The notes below the pieces were generated by a model. The model had not been told where the DNA came from. It did no database searches and worked only from the letters and a program-made list of their open reading frames with translations. From NCBI GenBank assembly GCA_945898105.1, contig CAMDHL010000046.1:1-11416 (forward strand): a stretch of 11,416 bases of DNA, written 5' to 3'. Within the stretch, counting starts at the first letter, position 1. Each line of letters starts with the position of its first letter. The DNA comes from Comamonas sp. lk. GTDB taxonomy: Bacteria; Pseudomonadota; Gammaproteobacteria; Burkholderiales; Burkholderiaceae_C. Of the stretch, positions 1 through 5,135 are shown in pieces. The translations under genes were made by a program, and so were the position numbers.

Positions 1-306
1 CTCCCAAATCAGACCGCCCGATCCGACACCCGCGTTGTTAAAGACCAGGTGGGGGGCACCAAAACGCGCCAGTGTGGCGGCGCCCAGCGCCTCAATTTGG
101 TCCGCCTTGGACACATCTACGCGCATACCAAGCACTTGCGCACCCACAGATTCCATTTCAGCCACCGCGCGATCCAGCGCGTCTTGCTGTACGTCGGCCA
201 ATACCAAATTCATGCCGAGCTTGGCACCGATCCGCGCGCATTCCAAGCCAAAGCCGGAACCGGCACCGGTGAGTACTGCCGTCTTATTGCGAAAGTCCGA
301 AATCAT
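1..306 (-). CDS. SDR family NAD(P)-dependent oxidoreductase, N-terminal part (cut by window edge)
   Basis: This is the first 102 codons of a short-chain dehydrogenase/reductase; the gene continues past the left edge. The ATG at 306-304 is preceded by AGGA seven bases upstream. The Rossmann glycine motif TGAGSGFG is at residues 13-20, and an aspartate (D38) ends the second strand in VLADV, which in this superfamily usually favours NAD(H) over NADP(H). The structural motif NNAG is at residues 90-93. The catalytic Ser-Tyr-Lys triad lies outside the window, so the substrate cannot be judged. Classical SDRs are about 250-300 residues long, so roughly 60% of the gene is missing. It starts 29 nt after the GST gene and is probably the sixth gene of the same operon. 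The family call is firm; the specific function is unknown. Confidence 0.93.
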   Translation of the reverse strand, partial: MISDFRNKTAVLTGAGSGFGLECARIGAKLGMNLVLADVQQDALDRAVAEMESVGAQVLGMRVDVSKADQIEALGAATLARFGAPHLVFNNAGVGSGGLIWE

Positions 307-335
307 GCGAAAGTCCTATCCGTGAAGTTGAAGAT

Positions 336-1286
336 TTATACAGCCACTGCACGCAGCACATAGCCAATGCGCGGGAAGTGCACATGCACTATGCCCGCGC
401 GCGGATCTTCGCGGCGCAAGGTGTAGCGGGTGCGTGTGGCGGCTAGCAAAACGCCTTGAGTGGGCTCTTGCCCGAAGGTTTCGGCAGCAACCGTCACCAT
501 CGATCCGAGGGCAATGCCATGGTCGTCCTGAAATACATCGGAGGCGGGCATCGCAAGGGGGATGCTGTCCCGTGCTAAGGCAATGGCTTGCTCAGCGTTC
601 CATTTTTCTGACTGCCCATGACCCAATGCAGCCATGCGATCCATCCAGGCCGTAACAGCCGGCGTAGCGTCCAGAATACCGGCCAACACTGGCACCACCT
701 GACGCGTAAACCAAAGCGGGTGGTAGGCGGCGAAGTCCGCAACACAAGGGGAATCTCCCAGCAAAAAAGCCTGTCCATCCAGCATGTGCGATAAGCGCCG
801 CAAGTAAGACTTGTAAATGCCGCTCGCATCTCCAGGGCGCAAGCGCGTCATACCGCCCGACATAGCGGCACGGTCCGCGCTAAACGATTGCGCTGCTTCG
901 GGAGGGGCGTTGGCAAACAGTGCGGCTGCGCCCTTTGCGCTGAGGTTGTACCCCATGGCAGCCCAGAACAAAGTGCTGTCGGCCCATTGCGCCAATACGC
1001 GCGCCACGCCTTTGCTAGCTGCCGGGTATAGGCTGGGTTGCGGTTGCAAATGCTCCAACACTTCACAGATCAGTGCGGTGTCGCAATAGATGTCTGCGCC
1101 GATTTGCAAAAAAGGGGTTTTGCGATAGCCGCCGGTCAGCGCAAGAACATCAGGTTTGGGCAGGATGCTGGGCACGGTCACGCTGCGCCAGGCCATCCCT
1201 TTATAGCCCAGCACCAAGCGCACTTTTTCTGAAAAAGGAGAAATTTTGTAGTGGTGCAGCACAGCAGTGGATGCGGATTCAGACAT
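336..1286 (-). CDS. Glutathione S-transferase family protein with C-terminal extension
   Basis: The 316-residue protein begins with a thioredoxin-fold GST domain at about residues 8-82. Visible there are the SPFSEK active-site region (S16/S19), the cis-proline segment YRKTPFL (P58) and DTALICEVLE (69-78), which occupies the place of the usual glutathione gamma-glutamyl-binding E/D-S/T pair. An all-helical C-terminal domain follows to about residue 225, with the conserved VADFAAY N-cap box near 182-188. Residues of about 235-316 go beyond a typical 200-230-residue GST and form a separate, apparently beta-rich segment I do not recognise. The ATG at 1286 is chosen because AGGAG lies six bases upstream; an in-frame ATG at 1325 would add 13 residues inside the desaturase gene and is less likely. 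The first 8 nt overlap the desaturase 3' end, suggesting translational coupling. The family predicts glutathione-dependent conjugation or reduction of electrophiles or peroxides in the cytoplasm; the substrate is unknown. Confidence 0.9.
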   Translation of the reverse strand: MSESASTAVLHHYKISPFSEKVRLVLGYKGMAWRSVTVPSILPKPDVLALTGGYRKTPFLQIGADIYCDTALICEVLEHLQPQPSLYPAASKGVARVLAQWADSTLFWAAMGYNLSAKGAAALFANAPPEAAQSFSADRAAMSGGMTRLRPGDASGIYKSYLRRLSHMLDGQAFLLGDSPCVADFAAYHPLWFTRQVVPVLAGILDATPAVTAWMDRMAALGHGQSEKWNAEQAIALARDSIPLAMPASDVFQDDHGIALGSMVTVAAETFGQEPTQGVLLAATRTRYTLRREDPRAGIVHVHFPRIGYVLRAVAV

Positions 1287-2436
1287 GGTCGGCTCCTGCG
1301 GTGATTTTAGATTTGCGTGGTGCAAAAATCATTTTTAAGGTATCGGGTATATCGCGCACTTCAGCGCCTTCAAGCACGCCGCGCGATTGCAAAGCGCGGT
1401 GCAATGCCGGCAGGTGGTAATGCGGTACTGCGGGGTACAAATGGTGCTCGAGGTGGTAATTCACATGGTGCGGGAACAAGATGGCACCGAGCACGCGATT
1501 AGCGGCACTACCAAAAGTACGATTACTCCGCGCAGCCGTCAGAGGCGACGACAAATCGCTGACCGCGCCGTGCTCACATATCGCGCGTAACCGCAATATG
1601 GGTTGCAAGGCAGTCAATAATGGCACGATCCAGACCGCCATATAAACCGTCAGTGCGTGCACGCCGCCCAGTGCAAAGGCGATCGAGGGCATGACAATAT
1701 GCGCGCAGACCACCACATAGCGGTCCTGCCGCGCGGCCTTGCGCAACTGCGAAGAGGTATCGTCCAAGGGGCGAATGGCCCGTTGCGTATCTTCATTGAT
1801 TGCAGGAGCACCGAAAAAATAGGCATAGGTTTTCCAGGCATTCCAGCCGACGACATCCTGCAATAACTTGCGCAGCAAATAGGCTTTGCCACGCGGGTAG
1901 CCGCCATGGATTGCGGTGTCCGGGTCTTCGCTGCCGTAAAGATTGTTGTGGTGCAGGCGGTGCGTCACGCGGTAGGTACACATGGACACGCCGCTGCTCA
2001 TGCCAATCAGACGCCCCAGCATGTCATTGGCACCGCGATGCGACAACAAACGGTAGTGCGCTGCTTCGTGCGAAAGGATGAACAAACTGTGCTGCGCGAC
2101 ACCCATCAATACGATTCCGGCAAGCATCCAAGGGCTGCCCCAAAGTCCGACGATCAGCGCGCCTGCGGCAACAAGCAGCACGCCGGTTTGTGCCATCGCC
2201 AGAAGCGAACGCACATCGTCCAGTTGGGTGAACGGCAACAACTCTTGGGCACTAAGCGCTTTACGGGCCTGCGCATTCAGGGAGCCGGGGGCGCGCAAAT
2301 CGTCACGGAACTCTTCGCCACGCGCTGACCCATCTGACTGCGCAGGCGCGGTATGCGGCGCATCGGGAGTGGCTTGTAAGCCGGGACCCGGCGGTGCCAT
2401 ACCGGCGACCTTGGAAAGCGCGCTGTCCTGCTGCAT
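1279..2436 (-). CDS. Membrane fatty acid desaturase family protein
   Basis: This 385-residue integral membrane di-iron protein carries the three histidine boxes of the fatty acid desaturase/hydroxylase superfamily: HEAAH (123-127), HRLHH (159-163) and HLEHH (328-332). A further HH at 323-324 and a downstream HYH add to them. Hydrophobic stretches at about 81-98, 103-121, 240-258 and 262-280 fit the usual four-helix topology. Such enzymes use O2 and electrons from ferredoxin or cytochrome to insert a double bond or hydroxyl into acyl chains or related lipids; regiospecificity cannot be read from the sequence. The first 50 residues are Pro/Ala/Gly-rich and look disordered. The ATG at 2436 has AGGAG eight bases upstream; M13 is a poorer alternative. 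The gene follows the alkenal reductase by 39 nt and its 3' end overlaps the GST by 8 nt. Beta-carotene-type hydroxylase/ketolase relatives share the boxes, so substrate assignment is open. Confidence 0.92.
   Translation of the reverse strand: MQQDSALSKVAGMAPPGPGLQATPDAPHTAPAQSDGSARGEEFRDDLRAPGSLNAQARKALSAQELLPFTQLDDVRSLLAMAQTGVLLVAAGALIVGLWGSPWMLAGIVLMGVAQHSLFILSHEAAHYRLLSHRGANDMLGRLIGMSSGVSMCTYRVTHRLHHNNLYGSEDPDTAIHGGYPRGKAYLLRKLLQDVVGWNAWKTYAYFFGAPAINEDTQRAIRPLDDTSSQLRKAARQDRYVVVCAHIVMPSIAFALGGVHALTVYMAVWIVPLLTALQPILRLRAICEHGAVSDLSSPLTAARSNRTFGSAANRVLGAILFPHHVNYHLEHHLYPAVPHYHLPALHRALQSRGVLEGAEVRDIPDTLKMIFAPRKSKITAGADHV
1293..1298 (-). promoter_or_regulatory. Ribosome binding site deciding the GST start
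   Basis: CAGGAG on the minus strand lies six bases before the ATG at 1286 and inside the last codons of the desaturase gene. It supports the 316-residue form over the 329-residue one beginning at 1325. Confidence 0.7.
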
Positions 2437-2475
2437 CTTTATGGCTCCTTGGGTTTGGCCGCTATATAGCCTTGG

Positions 2476-3492
2476 CTAAATCAACTTCACCAGCTGTTTG
2501 CCGAAATTACGCCCGCTCAGAAGGCCCAAAAAGGCCTGCGGTGCATTTTCGATGCCTTGCGCAACCGTTTCGCGAACGCGCAATGCACCGCTTGCAACCA
2601 AACCACCCAGTTCTGCCAATGCAACTGGCCAGACTTGCGGGTGTTCGCTAACGATAAAGCCTTGTACGCGAAGGCGCTCCCGCAAAATCAGCTGCGGTAG
2701 TGCCAACGGAATTGGTGCGCCGTTGTAACCCGCAATCATCCCGCACACCGCTACCCTGCCAAAGGCATTCATAAGAGGCATGACAGCGTTCATCACCATA
2801 CCGCCCACGTTTTCAAAATAGCCCTCAACGCCCTGCGGGCAGACTGCCTGCAAGGCAGCAGTCAAGCTGGCCGCATCTGGGTACTGCTTGTAATCCACGC
2901 AGGCGTCAAAGCCCAGTTCGTTTACTACGTAAGCGCATTTATCCGCCCCCCCAGCCACGCCCACCACGCGACATCCTCGCGCTTTAGCCAATGCGCCAAA
3001 TGCACTTCCCACCGCGCCAGAGGCCGCACTCACCACCAGCGTGTCACCCGACTTGGGGGCGATGATGTGCACAAGCCCGTAATACGCAGTGACGCCAGGC
3101 ATGCCAACTGCGCCCAAATAGGCGCTTAGGGGCACCCGGCTGTCATCAACTTTTCGCAACATGCCGGTCATAGCCGCAGGCACTAGACCGTATTCCTGCC
3201 AGCCGCCCATGCCCACCACTTTGTCGCCTGCAACAAAGCCTGAGTTGCGCGATTCCAATACCTCGCCCACTGTGCCGCCAATCATGGTTTCATTCAGGGC
3301 TTGCGGTTGGGCGTAATTTTTTGCGTCGTTCATGCGCCCGCGCATGTAGGGATCCAAGCTGAGGAAATGATGACGCACCAATACGTCGCCATCGGCAAGT
3401 GCGGATGTAGGGGTACTGACGAGGCTGAAGTTTTCAAGGCTCGGCGCTGCGCTGGGGCGACTGATGAGATGGATTTGGCGGTTGAGTGGCAT
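2476..3492 (-). CDS. NADP-dependent MDR-family oxidoreductase (CurA / prostaglandin reductase / leukotriene B4 dehydrogenase type)
   Basis: The 338-residue protein is a zinc-independent medium-chain dehydrogenase/reductase. The subgroup signature LSLDPYMRGRM is at residues 44-54. The nucleotide-binding loop AASGAVGS is at 156-163 in a Rossmann domain of about 125-280, YFENVGG is at 225-231, and the C-terminal GKQLVKL is typical of the family. Members reduce the alpha,beta double bond of enals and enones with NADPH: E. coli CurA acts on curcumin, and mammalian PTGR acts on 15-oxo-prostaglandins and 4-hydroxynonenal. The natural bacterial substrate here is unknown. Length matches the family norm of about 335-345. 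The ATG at 3492 follows the thioesterase stop by 5 nt, and its GGAG ribosome site overlaps the last codon and stop of that gene, so the two are probably translated together. A role in removing reactive lipid-derived enones beside a desaturase is inference. Confidence 0.93.
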   Translation of the reverse strand: MPLNRQIHLISRPSAAPSLENFSLVSTPTSALADGDVLVRHHFLSLDPYMRGRMNDAKNYAQPQALNETMIGGTVGEVLESRNSGFVAGDKVVGMGGWQEYGLVPAAMTGMLRKVDDSRVPLSAYLGAVGMPGVTAYYGLVHIIAPKSGDTLVVSAASGAVGSAFGALAKARGCRVVGVAGGADKCAYVVNELGFDACVDYKQYPDAASLTAALQAVCPQGVEGYFENVGGMVMNAVMPLMNAFGRVAVCGMIAGYNGAPIPLALPQLILRERLRVQGFIVSEHPQVWPVALAELGGLVASGALRVRETVAQGIENAPQAFLGLLSGRNFGKQLVKLI

Positions 3493-3497
3493 ATCGT

Positions 3498-3986
3498 CTA
3501 CTCCGTGTTGGTTCCGGTTGATGCGCGCTGCAAGAGCGTGGCCGAGCGGGATACTTCTTTAAGGTATTTGAAGGTGCCTACGGCCATGGCACAAGCTCGG
3601 CCCTTGGCGTCGTAAATTGTGGACTGGGTGAAGGCAAGAGTGGCAGTGCGGTGCAGCAATTGACCGCGGGCTGTTAAGGAGCCGCTGGCCGCTTGCATAA
3701 AGCTGGTCTTCATTTCAATGGTCACCACGCCCTGCCCTGGCGTGTCACTGCGCGCTGCGGTGGCCATAGACACATCTAGCAAGGTCATGATCGCCCCGCC
3801 ATGCGTCACACCTAGCGAATTTTGGTGCTCAGGCAGCGGCGCATAGCTAATTTCGGAATGGCCATCAGCACACTGGTCGAGGATAAAACCCATATGTACG
3901 ACGAAAGGAATTTGAAGGCCATCTCCACCCAAGGCGCGCCACGAAGCCGCCGCCTTTTCGCCTGCAGATTTCGCGTTTTCAGCCAC
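3498..3986 (-). CDS. PaaI family hotdog-fold acyl-CoA thioesterase
   Basis: This 162-residue protein has a single hotdog domain at about residues 28-142. It carries the PaaI/YbdB-type signature around THGGAIMTLLD (61-71). N56 precedes the HGG turn, and D71 on the long central helix is the expected catalytic acid in this family. It should hydrolyse an acyl- or aryl-CoA to CoA and the free acid in the cytoplasm; chain specificity is not predictable. The start is a GTG at 3986: in the same frame a TGA lies only two codons upstream, and the next methionine (residue 32) would remove part of the fold. The start overlaps the preceding SDR stop by 8 nt. No strong Shine-Dalgarno is visible, so initiation probably depends on ribosomes terminating on the SDR gene. 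The C-terminal 20 residues (Ser/Thr/Arg-rich) lie outside the domain. Confidence 0.92.
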   Translation of the reverse strand: MAENAKSAGEKAAASWRALGGDGLQIPFVVHMGFILDQCADGHSEISYAPLPEHQNSLGVTHGGAIMTLLDVSMATAARSDTPGQGVVTIEMKTSFMQAASGSLTARGQLLHRTATLAFTQSTIYDAKGRACAMAVGTFKYLKEVSRSATLLQRASTGTNTE

Positions 3987-4770
3987 CCGTCACCACGCTT
4001 ACGCCGCCGTCCACCGCCAGCCATTGGCCGGTGATATGTTTACCGGCGTCGGAGGCATACAACAGGCACAGGCCTTTGAGGTCTTCGTCATCGCCCAGGC
4101 GCTTGAGCGGCGCATGCGCAGCCAGGCGCTCTTCGCCCATGGCCTTGAGCGTACCGGCCGTCATTTTGCTGGGGAAAAAGCCCGGGCAAATCGCGTTGAC
4201 GGTGATGTTGTATTTACCCCATTCGGCGCCCAGCGTCCGAGTGAAATTGATCACTGCACCTTTAGAAGTGTTGTACGCCAAGGTATTCATGCCTTCGGGG
4301 TTGCCGCCCAATCCAGCAATGGATGCCACGTTAATAATGCGGCCCGAACGCCGCGCAATCATGCTTTTCTTGGCAATGGCTTGACTAAGCAAAAAGTAAC
4401 CGCGCACGTTAAGGTTCATCACCTTGTCCCAGGCGTCGATGGGGTGATCTTCAGCAGGAGAGCCCCAGGCAGCACCAGCGTTATTGACCAGGATGTCCAC
4501 ATCGCCCATGCGTTGCAGGGTTTCGTCGGCCAGTCGGGCGATCTCGCTGTCTTTGGCGCAATCGGCTGCGATCCAACGGGCGTCAATGCCCGCGGCTTGC
4601 AATTCGGCGGCCGCCAGCTCCAGGTCTTCGGCCTTGCGCGAGCTGAGCATGATCTTGGCACCCGCTTCGCCCAGTGCATGGGCCATCTGCAGCCCAAGGC
4701 CACGTGAACCGCCGGTCACCAGCGCGGTTTTGCCGGTCAGGTCGAATAATTGTTGAATAGTGCGTGTCAT
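3979..4770 (-). CDS. SDR family oxidoreductase (beta-ketoacyl reductase-like)
   Basis: This complete 263-residue classical SDR has the cofactor motif TGGSRGLG at residues 19-26 and NNAG at 96-99. The catalytic residues are S150 (in INVASIAG), Y166 and K170 (YNTSK), and the C-terminal LAVDGGVSV is the family end. An arginine after the second strand (SSRK, R45) suggests preference for NADP(H). The likely reaction is reversible oxidoreduction of a hydroxyl/keto group on an acyl thioester or small alcohol; no substrate can be assigned. The ATG at 4770 is preferred because GGAA stands seven bases upstream; the frame also opens at a TTG at 4782, which has no ribosome site of its own and overlaps that GGAA. 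It is the first gene of the six-gene block, 128 nt after the small membrane protein, and its stop overlaps the thioesterase start. Confidence 0.94.
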   Translation of the reverse strand: MTRTIQQLFDLTGKTALVTGGSRGLGLQMAHALGEAGAKIMLSSRKAEDLELAAAELQAAGIDARWIAADCAKDSEIARLADETLQRMGDVDILVNNAGAAWGSPAEDHPIDAWDKVMNLNVRGYFLLSQAIAKKSMIARRSGRIINVASIAGLGGNPEGMNTLAYNTSKGAVINFTRTLGAEWGKYNITVNAICPGFFPSKMTAGTLKAMGEERLAAHAPLKRLGDDEDLKGLCLLYASDAGKHITGQWLAVDGGVSVVTGG

Positions 4771-4898
4771 AGAAAATTCCAAAAACGTTTAATTAAAACC
4801 TGTCGCCAAACCAGAGCCTCGGATTTTTACCCTTTGCCGGCGCGCAGCATGTCGCACCAGCGATAGCCCGGCGCACGGTAAAAACCGCCCTACCCGAT
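4771..4898. other. 128-bp intergenic gap between the fad operon and the SDR-desaturase block
   Basis: This is the largest gap between minus-strand genes apart from 10286-10418. Nearest the SDR gene it is AT-rich and contains TTTAAT (minus strand, 4797-4792), one mismatch from a sigma70 -10 box. I could not find a good -35 hexamer 16-18 bp upstream, so a promoter here is possible but not shown. The half next to the small membrane protein holds the hairpin listed separately. No small reading frame with a ribosome site is convincing. Confidence 0.4.
4777..4780 (-). promoter_or_regulatory. Ribosome binding site deciding the SDR start
   Basis: GGAA on the minus strand lies about seven bases before the ATG at 4770. 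It overlaps the possible TTG start at 4782, which therefore cannot use it, so the ATG is favoured. Confidence 0.55.
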
Positions 4899-4915
4899 TC
4901 AACGGGGTAGTTTTT
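4880..4915 (-). terminator. Possible weak hairpin terminator at the end of the fad operon
   Basis: On the minus strand CTACCC (4910-4905) can pair with GGGTAG (4895-4890) across a nine-base loop, followed after GGCGG by five T residues (4884-4880). An alternative outer pairing of AAAAAC with GTTTTT is also possible. The left arm lies in the last codons of the 78-residue gene and its stop codon falls in the loop. The stem is only six pairs and the T tract is displaced by about five bases, so intrinsic termination would be inefficient. Read on the plus strand, the same stem is followed at once by TTTTT, but no plus-strand gene precedes it. Confidence 0.3.
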
Positions 4916-5135
4916 CCTCGCGAAGCCGCGAGCGCACCACAATAAGCACCACGCCTGCCGCCACCGCAAACAGGCCGCAAGCCAACAGCGCCACATGGCC
5001 TTGCGCACCGGCATCGCGGGCAAAGCCAGAAAGCACTGCCGATAGCAAACCGCCGTAAATGAGTATCCAGATCAAACGCTCCAGCCGCAGGAGACGCACA
5101 TCGGTGGTGCCGTTGTACTTTTTAAAAAATGCCAT
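4899..5135 (-). CDS. Small two-helix membrane protein of unknown function
   Basis: This 78-residue hypothetical protein was not recognised as any named family. It has two hydrophobic helices, about residues 19-38 (starting LIWILIYGG) and 47-67 (ending GVVLIVV), joined by a short hydrophilic turn (ARDAGAQG). Basic residues cluster at the N-terminus (K5, K6, R14, R17, R20) and C-terminus (R68, R70, R72). By the positive-inside rule both ends should be cytoplasmic with the turn in the periplasm. There is no signal peptide or cysteine motif. The ATG overlaps the acyl-CoA dehydrogenase stop by one base (TAATG), with GGAGG seven bases upstream inside that gene, so expression is coupled to the dehydrogenase. 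This strong ribosome site and placement support a real gene. A link to membrane-associated fatty acid oxidation is inference from context. Confidence 0.82.
   Translation of the reverse strand: MAFFKKYNGTTDVRLLRLERLIWILIYGGLLSAVLSGFARDAGAQGHVALLACGLFAVAAGVVLIVVRSRLREEKLPR

Noticed and set aside
1287..1325. Upstream ATG for the GST giving 13 more residues
   Set aside because: It lies inside the desaturase gene, while the ATG at 1286 has an ideal AGGAG six bases away and starts just before the thioredoxin fold.
4024..4707. 227-codon plus-strand open frame opposite the SDR gene
   Set aside because: It is fully antisense to an SDR with intact motifs and its translation shows no recognisable domain; long antisense frames are expected in GC-rich coding DNA.
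4771..4782. TTG start adding four residues to the SDR
   Set aside because: It has no ribosome site and overlaps the GGAA that serves the ATG at 4770.
4789..5023. Alternative minus-strand small frames in the gap near the 78-residue gene
   Set aside because: They overlap the better-supported 78-residue gene in another frame, have no good ribosome site and encode Arg/Cys-rich low-complexity products.
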